From: Betaproteobacteria bacterium
GTDB lineage: Bacteria; Pseudomonadota; Gammaproteobacteria; Burkholderiales; SG8-41
DNA length: 64,000 bases
Reading direction: 5' to 3'
NCBI GenBank assembly: GCA_900299145.1
Contig: OMIN01000012.1
Coordinates: 1-64,000 of the forward strand
The notes under the pieces are model-generated. The model had not been told where the DNA came from. It did no database searches and saw nothing but the letters and a program-made list of their open reading frames with translations. The position numbers and the translations under genes were made by a program. The first letter of the stretch is position 1. Each line of letters starts with the position of its first letter. Shown here piece by piece: positions 24,810 to 33,722 of this stretch.

Positions 24810-25574
24810 TCACGACCCCGAAACCGTAACCCCGCCATCCACCACAATCATCTGTCCCGTCACAAACGCCCCCGCCTCGCAAGCGAGAAACGCGGCGACG
24901 CCGCCAATGTCCTTCGGCTGGCCGATGCGCCGCAAGGGCGTTGCGGCCTCGCGCGATTTCAGCCGGTTTTCATCTGACCACAGCGCTTTCGCAAAATCGG
25001 TTTTTACCAGCCCCGGCAGAATGGTGTTGACGCGAATGTTCTTGTCGCCCCACTGCACCGCGAGCGCACGCGCGAGGCCCGCCTCGGCCGCTTTCGAAGT
25101 GCCATACAGCCCCAACACCTGACTGCCGCGCAGCGCGCCGATGCTGGAAATGATGATCATCGAGCCGCCTTCGCCGCGCTCGGCCATCGTCGGGAGCACC
25201 ATATTGGCAAGCCAGAAAACACTCTTCACATTGGTGGACATGATTTTGTCGAACACGTCGTCGGTGGCCGTGGTCAGCGGACCAAAGTGCGGGTTCGACG
25301 CGGCATTGCACACCAGGCTGTCGATGCGGCCCCATTTATTCATCACGGTATCGACCAAGCTCTGCGCCGCCGCCTTGTCGCCCACGTTGCACGGCACCGC
25401 CAGCGCTTCCTGCCCGCGCGCGGTGAATTCGGCGGCCACCTTGTCGCAGGCATCGGCCTTGCGGCTGGAAATCACCACTTTCGCGCCGAGGTTGGCCATT
25501 TCCTCGGCGATGGATTTGCCGATGCCCTTGGTGGAACCGGTAATGAGTGCTACTTTTCCCTTGAGACTGAACAT
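24810..25574 (-). CDS. Short-chain dehydrogenase/reductase
   Basis: A cytoplasmic NAD(P)-dependent oxidoreductase of the classical SDR type. MFSLKGKVALITGSTKGIGKSIAEEM holds the cofactor-binding TGxxxGIG; CNAASNPHFGP, the serine in IIISSIGALRG and the YGTSK of the Tyr-Lys pair are all in place. VRVNTILPGLVKTDFAKALW and AFVTGQMIVVDGGVTVSG close the fold. SSRK after the second strand suggests NADP. The start at 25574 has AGGAG upstream; the longer frame to 25643 lacks one. Close relatives are annotated as 3-oxoacyl-ACP reductases or glucose dehydrogenases; substrate unknown. Confidence 0.93.
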   Translation of the reverse strand: MFSLKGKVALITGSTKGIGKSIAEEMANLGAKVVISSRKADACDKVAAEFTARGQEALAVPCNVGDKAAAQSLVDTVMNKWGRIDSLVCNAASNPHFGPLTTATDDVFDKIMSTNVKSVFWLANMVLPTMAERGEGGSMIIISSIGALRGSQVLGLYGTSKAAEAGLARALAVQWGDKNIRVNTILPGLVKTDFAKALWSDENRLKSREAATPLRRIGQPKDIGGVAAFLACEAGAFVTGQMIVVDGGVTVSGS

Positions 25575-25715
25575 GTTGACTCCTGATTGCAAAATCGTTT
25601 CTTGCCACAAACGGCAGCGGGCGTGACTATACCGCATCGCCACCGCGCACCCATTACGGCAACATCACGCCCTGACTTGCGAATCCCGCACCAGGCCACA
25701 ATGCGCATGCAAATC

Positions 25716-25737
25716 GTAACTATCTGTTTTAATTAAC
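25716..25737 (-). repeat. A/T-rich dispersed repeat, copy 6
   Basis: On the minus strand GTTAATTAAAACAGATAGTTAC, between the divergent SDR and enoyl-CoA hydratase genes, 15 bp before the latter's ATG. Confidence 0.75.
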
Positions 25738-25752
25738 TTTTTTGAGGCGATT

Positions 25753-26553
25753 ATGAACATTAACACCAACACCGAAAAACTCCTCGCCCACAAAGACGGG
25801 GCCGCCGGCTGGATCACCTTTAACAACCCGGCCAAGCGCAATGCCATGTCGTATGAGATGTGGCTGGGGCTCGACATCGCGCTTGATGCCTTCATCGCCG
25901 ACCCGGCGATTCGCGTGATTGTGCTGAAAGGCGCAGGCGACAAGGCATTTGTGTCGGGCGCGGACATCAGTGAATTCAAAGAAAAGCGCGCCAACCCGCA
26001 AATGGTGGCCGAGTTCAACAAAGTCTCCGGCGCCATCGCCGAAAAATTGCAGAACTGCCTGAAACCCACCATCGCCATGATTCGCGGCTACTGCATGGGT
26101 GGCGGGCTGGGCACCGCGTTACTGTGTGATCTGCGCATCTGCGCCGACGATTCGCGCTTTGGCATCCCCGCCGGCAAGCTCGGCGTAGGTTACAAATACA
26201 CCGCGTTAAAGCGCCTGAGCGATCTCGTCGGCCCCGCTAACGTCGCGGAGATTTTTTACACCGCACGCCAATTCGACGCACAGGAAGCCAAGGACATGGG
26301 CCTCGTCAACCGCGTGCTGCCGGTCGACAAGCTCGAAGCCTTTGTGGCCGATTACGTCAAAACCATCGGTGGCAATGCCCCGCTCACGTTAAAGGCGGTA
26401 AAAGTCTGCCTCGGCGAAATCGCCAAGGACGACCACAAGCGCGACATCGCGCTATGCGACCGCGTGGTTGATGACTGTTTTGCGAGCGAGGATTACACCG
26501 AAGGGCGCACGGCGTTTATGGAGAAGCGTAAGGCGGTGTTTCGGGGGCGGTAG
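25753..26553 (+). CDS. Enoyl-CoA hydratase/isomerase family protein (1)
   Basis: Crotonase-fold protein of 266 residues. DGAAGWITFNNPAKRNAMSYEMW, SGADISEFKEKRA (oxyanion hole region) and MIRGYCMGGGLGTALLCDLRICADDSRFGIPAGKLGVGY are typical. At the two positions where true hydratases carry catalytic glutamates it has Gly (in GGGLGTA) and Ala (in FGIPAGKLG), so ordinary water addition to enoyl-CoA is unlikely; relatives with such changes act as isomerases, hydrolases or decarboxylases. Cytoplasmic. The upstream A/T-rich repeat occupies the expected promoter region. Confidence 0.92.
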   Translation: MNINTNTEKLLAHKDGAAGWITFNNPAKRNAMSYEMWLGLDIALDAFIADPAIRVIVLKGAGDKAFVSGADISEFKEKRANPQMVAEFNKVSGAIAEKLQNCLKPTIAMIRGYCMGGGLGTALLCDLRICADDSRFGIPAGKLGVGYKYTALKRLSDLVGPANVAEIFYTARQFDAQEAKDMGLVNRVLPVDKLEAFVADYVKTIGGNAPLTLKAVKVCLGEIAKDDHKRDIALCDRVVDDCFASEDYTEGRTAFMEKRKAVFRGR

Positions 26554-26615
26554 ATTGAAATTCTGGACAGCTTTCGGTCAGACATTCTGCGCGGGGATGG
26601 AGAGAATTTAAAAAT

Positions 26616-26637
26616 ACAATAAAATCAAATGCTTATA
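26616..26637 (+). repeat. A/T-rich dispersed repeat, copy 7
   Basis: CAATAAAATCAAATGCTTATA stands 60 bp behind the first crotonase gene, A-rich on its sense strand. One C replaces an A of the core. Confidence 0.6.
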
Positions 26638-26691
26638 TCAAGCAAGATTTAACTTGCCTTCGCCCCCTTGATTAGCCACATACACCTTTGA

Positions 26692-27069
26692 TTATTTGAA
26701 TCTCACCTTCTTTATGACCATCCATGTTGCCTTATCGACTTCAACATGAAGATTTATGGCCCGCAAAGACTTAAAAAATGGCGGCTCGTCTGTTTTTATG
26801 AAGCGCGAAGAAAATCGAACTAAATATGTGGTCGCATTTTCCTCGACGACAGTTTCATAGTTTTCAAGCATCCTTTGATCTGGATGCGTAACTGTCTCCT
26901 CTTTTAGGCTTGCAACCGCAACTTCCAATGCGCGAAGAATATTACCGTCAAGCTTTATTGATGAACCGACGCTTTCGGGATATTGATGAGGAATATCTGA
27001 CTGACACGCGGCTAACAACGCGAGCAAAATGCAACAACCCGATGCGTTTGCAGTGAAACTGCACTTCAT
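26692..27069 (-). CDS. Small lipoprotein, unknown function
   Basis: The product starts MKCSFTANASGCCILLALLAACQSD; LLAAC is a lipobox, so the mature protein should be lipid-anchored at the following cysteine and be about 100 residues long. The mature part (LRALEVAVASLKEETVTHPDQRMLENYETVVEENATTYLVRFSSRF, then VDKATWMVIKKVRFK) looks like a small alpha/beta domain of the NTF2 or PepSY size class, but no family is recognised. The start at 27069 is chosen because it directly precedes the basic n-region. The DNA is noticeably poorer in G+C than the flanking genes, which suggests acquisition. Confidence 0.75.
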   Translation of the reverse strand: MKCSFTANASGCCILLALLAACQSDIPHQYPESVGSSIKLDGNILRALEVAVASLKEETVTHPDQRMLENYETVVEENATTYLVRFSSRFIKTDEPPFFKSLRAINLHVEVDKATWMVIKKVRFK

Positions 27070-27240
27070 GAGCAACTATAGATCCGATGTCATTTGCACG
27101 ATTCGTTTTTGGATTGTAGGCTCAAAACTGCCCGCTTGGTGTAACCACATATCCATTGCCAGTTGCGCCGTAGTATCCACTAAGATCAAATGAGTCGTGG
27201 TCGATATACTAGGAAACTAGTGCCGCAGAAACCCCGCCTG

Positions 27241-28032
27241 CTACTTATTCTGAAACTTCGCCGGCCGCTTTTCGATAAACGCCGCCAGCGCTTCTTTCGC
27301 GTCCGCCGTGTAGCGCAGCTTGGTATTCATGGTGTTTTGCATGTCGATGAACTGCTCGGCGGAAATGTCGTGCGCGCGGTGCAGCGCCTGCTTGGTCATG
27401 CGCACGGCGATGGGCGCCTTGCTGTTCAGCTTGCGCGCCAACGCCATGGCTTCATCCATCAGCGTGTCGTGCGGCACCACTTTGTTGACCACGCCCCAGG
27501 CCTTGGCCTGCGCGGCATCGAACGGTTCGCCGAGCATGCAAATCTCGGTGGCGATGGCCATGCCCACCAGCCTTGGCAAATAGTACGCGGACGCCTCCGC
27601 CATCAAGCCACGCTCGACGAAGTTACAGCCGAAGGTGGCCTTGTCGCTGGCAATACGAAAATCCGCCGCGAACGCCATGTTGTTGCCCGCGCCGCGCGTG
27701 ACACCATTGACGGCGGCTATCACCGGCTTGGATATCTCGCCGAAGGCAATCGGGTAGTAATACCCCGCGTCGAACATCGGCTGCGTGAGGATGCTGTTGC
27801 CGCCGCCGGTGTTTTCGGCCTCGGCGCGCGCTTTTAAATCCGCGCCGGAACAAAAGCCACGCCCGGTGCCGGTGACGATCAGCGTCCAGATGTCCGTGTC
27901 GTACTCGGCCTTGCGCACGACATCCGCGATTTCTTCGCGCATGTTGTAGTCGAGCGCGTTGAGGCGGTCGGGGCGGTTAAGCGTGAGGATGCCGGTATGT
28001 TCGCGGACTTCCCAGAGGATGGATTTGTACAT
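27241..28032 (-). CDS. Enoyl-CoA hydratase/isomerase family protein (2)
   Basis: Crotonase fold: EHTGILTLNRPDRLNALDYNM, the oxyanion-hole segment FCSGADLKARAEAE and VIAAVNGVTRGAGNNMAFAADFRIASDKATFGCNFVERGL. The two usual catalytic glutamates are replaced by Asn and Phe at the aligned positions, but a glutamate occurs three residues later in FVERG, so some lyase or isomerase activity is possible. The ATG at 28032 with GGAAA upstream is preferred to a TTG six bases earlier. It forms a same-strand group with the next crotonase gene, separated from it by a 30-bp paired palindrome. Confidence 0.92.
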   Translation of the reverse strand: MYKSILWEVREHTGILTLNRPDRLNALDYNMREEIADVVRKAEYDTDIWTLIVTGTGRGFCSGADLKARAEAENTGGGNSILTQPMFDAGYYYPIAFGEISKPVIAAVNGVTRGAGNNMAFAADFRIASDKATFGCNFVERGLMAEASAYYLPRLVGMAIATEICMLGEPFDAAQAKAWGVVNKVVPHDTLMDEAMALARKLNSKAPIAVRMTKQALHRAHDISAEQFIDMQNTMNTKLRYTADAKEALAAFIEKRPAKFQNK

Positions 28033-28086
28033 GGGCAATTTCCAAATTTACAGTTGTCGAGACTTCGTACAAGTCAAAACCCTAAC

Positions 28087-28170
28087 CCGTCGTTCCCGCG
28101 AAGGCGGGAACCCATAACACACGTGCCATCGCGAACACCCTATGGGTTCCCGCCTTCGCGGGAACGACGG
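28087..28170. repeat. Paired palindrome (2), perfect 30-bp inverted repeat
   Basis: Arms 28087-28116 and 28141-28170 are exact reverse complements, each centred on TTCCCGCGAAGGCGGGAA. It lies between two crotonase genes of the same strand, so it may act as an internal terminator or RNA-stabilising stem. Confidence 0.9.
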
Positions 28171-28190
28171 TGAGGTATATCTGGCGCTGG

Positions 28191-29000
28191 CTACTTTGCG
28201 GCCGGCTTAAACCTCGGCGTGCGCTCCCGATCCCCCGGGTTGTCCCAACCCTTCCAATTCGGTTTGCGCTTTTCTGCAAAGGCCTTGCGTGATTCCACAC
28301 GATCGGACTGCGCGCCGTGGTTGTGCAGCAGTTTGGCGTAGGCCTCGATGTCATCGGGCACGCGGCCGCGCAGTGCCCGCGTCATGTACAGCGTGTTGAC
28401 GCGCGAAGCGGGCGGCAGGCTTAAAAGGTGGTCGGCCATCTTCTGCGCTTCGGGCATCAGTTGTTCGGCATCGACCAGACGGTTGAGGTAGCCCACTTCA
28501 TACATCCGTTCGGCGGTGAAGCGGAAGGCGAAAGCGACCTCGGTGGCGACAGCGTGCGGCAGGTTATTGAGAATGCCGTGGCTATGGCCTCCCAGCAGCC
28601 AGCGCTTCGCCTCGGACGATTCAAACGTCACGCCGCGCACCGCCACGCGAAAATCCGCGCGCTCGGTCAGCATAAAGCCGCCGCCCATGGCAAAACCGTT
28701 GATCGCCACAATCACCGGCTTGTCGAGCGTGCCGTTGTTGTACGGATTGTCGAGCTTCGCTGTTTCCTCGGATGCGCCGACGCGGCCCTTCTCAACGGAT
28801 TCCTTCATGTCCTCGCCCGCGCAGAAGGCGCGGCCCACGCCAGTAAATATCGCAACTTCCAGATCCTTGCTGTCACGAAACTCACACCACGCTTCGGCCA
28901 GCCGCGTGCGCATTTCGGTGCCCAGTGCGTTCATGCGCTCCGGGCGGTTCAGGCGGATGGTCATCACGCCATCGTTGCGTTCGACTTCGACAAAACTCAT
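28191..29000 (-). CDS. Enoyl-CoA hydratase/isomerase family protein (3)
   Basis: 269 residues: DGVMTIRLNRPERMNALGTEM, FCAGEDMKESVEKG and VIVAINGFAMGGGFMLTERADFRVAVRGVTFESSEAKRWLLGG. A glutamate is present at the second catalytic position (FESSEAK), while the first is Met. The start at 29000 has GGAGAGCGTC in front. The C-terminus (RKPNWKGWDNPGDRERTPRFKP) is longer than usual. Together with the neighbouring crotonase it may degrade an aromatic or branched acyl-CoA, but no thioesterase or CoA ligase is next to it. Confidence 0.92.
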   Translation of the reverse strand: MSFVEVERNDGVMTIRLNRPERMNALGTEMRTRLAEAWCEFRDSKDLEVAIFTGVGRAFCAGEDMKESVEKGRVGASEETAKLDNPYNNGTLDKPVIVAINGFAMGGGFMLTERADFRVAVRGVTFESSEAKRWLLGGHSHGILNNLPHAVATEVAFAFRFTAERMYEVGYLNRLVDAEQLMPEAQKMADHLLSLPPASRVNTLYMTRALRGRVPDDIEAYAKLLHNHGAQSDRVESRKAFAEKRKPNWKGWDNPGDRERTPRFKPAAK

Positions 29001-29063
29001 GACGCTCTCCTCGTAAATTGACGTCCTATCATACGCGGGATTGTGCCCGCGTTCTACGCAACA

Positions 29064-30317
29064 TCACCGCCGGTTTGCCGGCGCGTCCTTGCGCCAGATG
29101 GTCTCGCGCCAATGCCAGCCGATCCACGCCGTGCACATCAGCCCCGACACGCAATACAGCGTCGCGGTAACGCGATAGCCCAGATTCGCGATCAACGGCC
29201 CGGCGATTAGCAGCCCCACCGGCACGCCGTATATCATCAGCGTGCGCGTGCCCATGACATGCCCGCGAAACCCCTCGCGCGTGGTACGCAACAGCATCGC
29301 CGACAGCGGCACCATGCTCATGCTATGCGCGCAACCGGCCAGCATGATCATCGGGATGCCCGCGCTGAAGCCGGGCATCTGCGCGAAGGTCAAAGTCATC
29401 GTGTACCAGATGCCGCAAAAAATCAGCATCATGCGCGCGGGCGGCAGGCGGTAGCCAATGCGCGAGAGAATGATCGACCCCATCAGCGCCCCAAACGCAA
29501 AACTGGCCGCAAGATAACTCAAGCCGCGCTGATCGGTGTGATACACATCCTTGGCCACCACCGGCAGCAGGCTGTTGGTGAGCGGAAACGCGCTGACGTT
29601 CACCAGAAAGGCAATTGCCATCGCCGCCTGCAAATGCGGTGTGCGCCACACATAGAGAAGGCCATCGCGAAGATCACCGAATGCCGACGCCGGGCGCGCG
29701 TCCCGGGCGGCCTGTGTCACCGGCTTGTTCGCCGTTTTCAGGCTAAGCAGCAACGAGCAGAAATACAACCCCGCGATCACCACATACGCCTTCGCCATGC
29801 CGAGTGTGGCCGCCAGCGCTGCACCACTGAGCGCCCCCACCACGCGCGCGGAATCCTGCGTGGTACGCGAAATGCTGGTGGCGCCGATGATCCCCTGGGC
29901 AGGCATGGTCTCGCCGAGCATTGCGTAACGCAGCACCATGTCGGCGGGCCGCAACACGCTCATCACGATGCCAATGAAAAAAACATGCACCGGCTGCAGC
30001 ACGCCCGTCAGCGCCAACGTCATGGTAGTGGCCGACGATATGGCGAACCCCAGCCGCAGTGAACAATAGGTCGTCTTGTTGCCCACGCGCTGCCCTGTCA
30101 CGCCTAGCACCGGCGCGAACACGGTACCCAGATAAGTCAGCGAGCCGAACAACGTCAGCATCACCACCGATTTTGTTTCGACAAGGATGTACCACGCGAG
30201 AATGATGTTTTCCATCTCGATGGCCCACGAGGTCGATAAATCGGCGGGCCATTGAAAACGGAAACTCGGCACTGCGAAGGGCGCGAGCGCGGAACGTTTG
30301 GGTAGTGCGTCACTCAT
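29064..30317 (-). CDS. MFS transporter, multidrug-exporter-like
   Basis: 417 residues with roughly twelve membrane spans; NLILAWYILVET-like, GQRVGNKTTYCSLRLGF in the loop after helix 2, MLGETMPAQGIIGATSISRTTQDSARVVGALSGAAL and SYLAASFAFGALMGSIILSRIGYRLP resemble the EntS/MFS_3 group of exporters. The function could be export of a siderophore, drug or metabolite; the sequence does not decide. It follows the palindrome at 30382-30456 and has no obvious ribosome binding site before the ATG at 30317. Confidence 0.9.
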   Translation of the reverse strand: MSDALPKRSALAPFAVPSFRFQWPADLSTSWAIEMENIILAWYILVETKSVVMLTLFGSLTYLGTVFAPVLGVTGQRVGNKTTYCSLRLGFAISSATTMTLALTGVLQPVHVFFIGIVMSVLRPADMVLRYAMLGETMPAQGIIGATSISRTTQDSARVVGALSGAALAATLGMAKAYVVIAGLYFCSLLLSLKTANKPVTQAARDARPASAFGDLRDGLLYVWRTPHLQAAMAIAFLVNVSAFPLTNSLLPVVAKDVYHTDQRGLSYLAASFAFGALMGSIILSRIGYRLPPARMMLIFCGIWYTMTLTFAQMPGFSAGIPMIMLAGCAHSMSMVPLSAMLLRTTREGFRGHVMGTRTLMIYGVPVGLLIAGPLIANLGYRVTATLYCVSGLMCTAWIGWHWRETIWRKDAPANRR

Positions 30318-30381
30318 ATTTTGGGGATAGCCATTCGTGGCAGACCTTTGTGCAACGAAGGGACGGCAAAATTTTCCCTGT

Positions 30382-30456
30382 CATTCCCGCGAAAGCGGGA
30401 ATCCATGAGGCGTGCCAGATGGCACTGTGTTATGGATTCCCGTTTTCGCGGGAATG
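30382..30456. repeat. Paired palindrome of the ATTCCCGCGAAAGCGGGAAT type (3)
   Basis: Arms 30382-30406 and 30432-30456, 25 bp each with one mismatch (AAAGCG against TTTTCG). It lies between the MFS gene and the end of a Bug gene. Confidence 0.85.
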
Positions 30457-30509
30457 GCAATGTTAGTGTTGATGCGTCCGCAATCTCAATCAATTTCTCG
30501 GTTCCGCCA

Positions 30510-31487
30510 CTACTGAATCTTGATATCCGCAGCCTTAACCGCATCACGCCACATGCCGATTTCGCGGCGAATCTGCTCGAACAGCGCCTCGGGCGTGCCG
30601 CCGGTGGGCGAGACGCCGTCACCGCGCAGGCGCTCTTCCATGTCCTTGCCGCGGATGATCTTGCCGACTTCGCCGTTCAGGCGCTCCACCACCGGGCGCG
30701 GCAAGCCGCGGGGGCCGATCAGCCCGTGCCAGTTGCTAACATCGTAGCCGGGCACGCCTGATTCGGCGATGGTGGGGATATTCGGCTCTGCGGCGATGCG
30801 TTCACGCGTGGTCACCGCCAGCGCGCGGATGCGCCCCGCCTTGGCCTGCGCCAGACCCACTTGCGCCGTGGCGAAAACCAGCGAAATCTGTCCGGCGATC
30901 AAATCCGTCATCGCGGGCGCGCCGCCCTTGTAAGGCACGTGCACCATGCTGATTCCGGCGCCATGCAAAAAGAGCGCATTGGCCAGATGCACGATGGTGC
31001 CCTGCCCCGCCGAGCCATAAACAATTTGTCCCGGACGTGCTTTCGCCAGCGCAATCAGCTCGCGCAAATTCCTGGCCGGCAGCGACGGATGCACCGAAGC
31101 CACCAGCGGCCCGCGCGCCACCGGAATCACCGGCGTGTAGTCGTTCACCGGATCAAACTTGAGCGGATACAGGCTGGGGTTGATCGAGTAGCTCGGTGTG
31201 ATGAGGTTCAGCGTGTAACCATCAGGCGCGGCACGGATGCCCGCCTCAATGCCCAACGTGCTGCCTGCGCCCGCGCGATTTTCCACGATTACCTGTTGCC
31301 CGAGCGCTTCGGTGAGTTTTTGCGCCAATAGCCGCGCGATAAAGTCGCTGCCGCCACCCGCCACTGTGGCCACGATAATGCGCAGTGGTTTCACCGGGTA
31401 AGCCTGCGCCCGCGCGTGGCCCATCATCGCCAGCGGCAAAGCCAGCGCGAATAAGATATAAGTATTTGTTTTTATTGAATTTTTCAA
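30510..31487 (-). CDS. Bug/TctC-family periplasmic solute receptor (5), start inside a dispersed repeat
   Basis: The only available start is a TTG at 31487, and the first ten codons (MKNSIKTNTY) are the A/T-rich dispersed repeat read in its SIKTNTY frame. The leader continues ILFALALPLAMMGHARAQ, so the repeat supplies the basic n-region of the signal peptide. AYPVKPLRIIVATVAGGGSDFIARLLAQ, VENRAGAGSTLGIEAGIRAAPDGYTLNL and VPYKGGAPAMTDLIAGQI identify the family. It follows the next Bug gene by 24 bp on the same strand, without an in-frame ATG in between; both probably belong to one transcript. Confidence 0.88.
   Translation of the reverse strand: MKNSIKTNTYILFALALPLAMMGHARAQAYPVKPLRIIVATVAGGGSDFIARLLAQKLTEALGQQVIVENRAGAGSTLGIEAGIRAAPDGYTLNLITPSYSINPSLYPLKFDPVNDYTPVIPVARGPLVASVHPSLPARNLRELIALAKARPGQIVYGSAGQGTIVHLANALFLHGAGISMVHVPYKGGAPAMTDLIAGQISLVFATAQVGLAQAKAGRIRALAVTTRERIAAEPNIPTIAESGVPGYDVSNWHGLIGPRGLPRPVVERLNGEVGKIIRGKDMEERLRGDGVSPTGGTPEALFEQIRREIGMWRDAVKAADIKIQ
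31457..31485 (-). repeat. A/T-rich dispersed repeat, copy 8 (encodes Bug N-terminus)
   Basis: On the minus strand ATTCAATAAAAACAAATACT in frame with the Bug gene, translated NSIKTNTY. The gene's TTG start lies at its edge. Confidence 0.85.
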
Positions 31488-31511
31488 AAATGTCGTTTGT
31501 ACGAATCTGCG

Positions 31512-32486
31512 CTATTCCGCCTTCACGCCCGCCGACTTGATGACTTTGCCGAGCACCTCAATTTCGCGCGCGACAAACGCTGCCGCCTCCGCCGGCGTGC
31601 TGCCCACCGGGTCGGCGCCCTCGCGTGTCATGAACGATTTCATGTCCGGATGCTGCATCGCCTTGAGGGTTTCCGAATGCAGGCGCGTGACAATCGCGGC
31701 GGGCGTGGCGGCCGGCGCGAAAAACACAAACCAGTTCGAAATATCAAAACCCGGAAACATCGAATCCAGCGTCGGCACTTCGGGCAGCACTGCGGAGCGG
31801 CGCCTGGTGGTCACCGCAATCGCGCGCACTTTATTGGCGCGCAAGAACGGCGCCGCGCTGTTGACACCCGGAAACGCCATTTCGGTTTCGCCGCCCATCA
31901 GTGCGTTCATTGCGGGTGCCGCGCCCTTGTACGGAATATGCACCAGCGCCGCGCCCGTCATTTGCTGAAACATCGCGCCTGCAAGATGGCTGGTGGTGCC
32001 GCCGCCGTTGGACCCAAAGTTGAGCCCGCCGCGCGTTTTTTTCGATAGCGCCACCAGATCCTGCACCGTCTTCACCGGCACCGACGGATGCACCGTGAGA
32101 AGCGCGGGCACCGAGCCAGGCTGCGTAATCGCCAGCAAATCGCGGCGCGGGTCAAACGGCAGCTTCGGATACAGTGTGACATTCGCCGCAATCGCCGACG
32201 TGGTAAACAGCAGCGTGTGGCCGTCGGGCGCGCTCTTCGCAACAATCTCCGCGCCGATACTGCCGCCCGCGCCCGCGCGATTGTCCACCAGCACTGTCTG
32301 CCCGAACGCCTCCTGCAAGCGTTGCGCCAGCACACGCGCGAGAATGTCGGTGCCGCCGCCGGCGGCAAACGGCAACACAATGCGTATCGCGCGTGACGGA
32401 AACTCCTGTGCCGCCGCCGACACGGCCACAGTTACCGCCAGCCCCGCAAGCAGCAACCTGACTCTGCAAAAATTCCGCTGAAGCAA
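31512..32486 (-). CDS. Bug/TctC-family periplasmic solute receptor (6)
   Basis: Starts with TTG at 32486 preceded by GGGGAGG; leader MLQRNFCRVRLLLAGLAVTVAVSAAAQ, then EFPSRAIRIVLPFAAGGGTDILARVLAQ, VDNRAGAGGSIGAEIVAKSAPDGHTLLFT, FGSNGGGTTSHLAGAMFQQMTG and IPYKGAAPAMNALMGGETEMAF. The gene is first of a tandem pair with receptor 5 and is divergent from receptor 7, with 165 bp between the two start codons. Three receptors of different sequence thus lie side by side without any transporter subunit. Confidence 0.9.
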   Translation of the reverse strand: MLQRNFCRVRLLLAGLAVTVAVSAAAQEFPSRAIRIVLPFAAGGGTDILARVLAQRLQEAFGQTVLVDNRAGAGGSIGAEIVAKSAPDGHTLLFTTSAIAANVTLYPKLPFDPRRDLLAITQPGSVPALLTVHPSVPVKTVQDLVALSKKTRGGLNFGSNGGGTTSHLAGAMFQQMTGAALVHIPYKGAAPAMNALMGGETEMAFPGVNSAAPFLRANKVRAIAVTTRRRSAVLPEVPTLDSMFPGFDISNWFVFFAPAATPAAIVTRLHSETLKAMQHPDMKSFMTREGADPVGSTPAEAAAFVAREIEVLGKVIKSAGVKAE

Positions 32487-32651
32487 GTGACCTCCCCGTT
32501 ACTTGATTCTTGACTGAGAGTCGATCAATACCCGACCCATCCCTGTATCGTAGTCCGCCCGGCATTGCCGCACAATCACCAACCTGCGGCGGCAGCGCAA
32601 TGCGCCTCGGCTATACTGTGAACGACCTTTGACTTCGCCCCACACTTCCAC

Positions 32652-33668
32652 ATGCTGCAACGCGCGCCTTCGTGTCTCCCTTCGCGTCTCCTGACCAAGA
32701 CCGCCCTGCGAATGACACTGGCCGCGGCCTGCGCCTGCACCAGCGCCCGCGCGGCCGACACCGCCAGCGTGAACTATCCCCACTATCCTTCGCGCCCGGT
32801 GCGCATGCTGGTGGGCTTTACACCCGGCGGCACCAGCGACGTGGTGGCGCGCATCATCAGCCGCAAACTCACCGACGCATGGGGCCAGCAATTCGTGGTG
32901 GACAACCGCGCCGGCGCCGCCGGCATGCTGGCTGTGGAACTCACCGCGCGCGCCGCGCCCGACGGCCACACACTGATTTTTATTTCATCGACGTTTTCCA
33001 TGCAACCCGCGTCGACGCCCAGACTGCCGTACGACCCGCTGCGCGATTTCACGCCGATATCGCTCGCGGTGGCCTCGCCCTACATCGTGGTGGTGCATCC
33101 GGCGGTGGAGGCGAAATCCATCAAGGAACTGATCGCGCTCGCCAAAGCAAAGCCCGGGCAGCTTTCGAGCGCCACCGCCGGCCCCGGCAGCGCGATCCAC
33201 GTCACCGCCGAATTGTTCAACACCATGGCGGGCGTAAACATATTGCTGGTGCCTTACAAGGGCGTGGTCGGCATTACCGACCTCATCGCCGGGCAGGTGA
33301 ACATGGCGTTCGCGGGCTTCGCGCAATCCATCGCTCACGTAAAAAGCGGGCGGCTGCGTGTGCTGGGCATTTCAACTCAGGCGCGCTCGCCGTTAATGCC
33401 CGACGTACCGACCATTGCCGAATCCGGCGTGCCGGGCTTTGACGTGTCGATCTGGTACGGCCTCATCGGCCCGGCAAACCTGCCCAAGCCCGTGCTCGCC
33501 AAGCTGCACGGTGGCGTGACGCAAACGCTTAAAGCGCCCGATGTGCGGCAAACACTGGTCGACCTGAGCCTCGACATCATTGGCAACACGCCGGACCAAT
33601 TCTCGGCCATCATCCGCGCCGACATCGACAAGTGGATGAAACTCGCAAAATCCCAGAGATCCAAATAA
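32652..33668 (+). CDS. Bug/TctC-family periplasmic solute receptor (7)
   Basis: A longer leader than usual (MLQRAPSCLPSRLLTKTALRMTLAAACACTSARA) precedes NYPHYPSRPVRMLVGFTPGGTSDVVARIIS. VVDNRAGAAGMLAVELTARAAPDGHTLIF, SATAGPGSAIHVTAELFNTMAG and VPYKGVVGITDLIAGQVNMAF follow. A start at the internal MTLAAACAC would also give a good signal peptide. A 9-bp tandem array begins at the stop codon. The next gene encodes a CMD-family protein 54 bp downstream and may be cotranscribed. Confidence 0.9.
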   Translation: MLQRAPSCLPSRLLTKTALRMTLAAACACTSARAADTASVNYPHYPSRPVRMLVGFTPGGTSDVVARIISRKLTDAWGQQFVVDNRAGAAGMLAVELTARAAPDGHTLIFISSTFSMQPASTPRLPYDPLRDFTPISLAVASPYIVVVHPAVEAKSIKELIALAKAKPGQLSSATAGPGSAIHVTAELFNTMAGVNILLVPYKGVVGITDLIAGQVNMAFAGFAQSIAHVKSGRLRVLGISTQARSPLMPDVPTIAESGVPGFDVSIWYGLIGPANLPKPVLAKLHGGVTQTLKAPDVRQTLVDLSLDIIGNTPDQFSAIIRADIDKWMKLAKSQRSK

Positions 33669-33708
33669 TTCCAATAATTCATATACTTACAATATTTGCG
33701 ATATTTAC
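33664..33708. repeat. Tandem repeat, five 9-bp units, at the end of a Bug gene
   Basis: AATAATTCC, AATAATTCA, TATACTTAC, AATATTTGC and GATATTTAC follow each other from the Bug stop codon to 15 bp before the next start. The TATACTTAC unit also resembles the 3' part of the A/T-rich dispersed repeat. Confidence 0.75.
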
Positions 33709-33722
33709 GACAAGGCCCCGCC

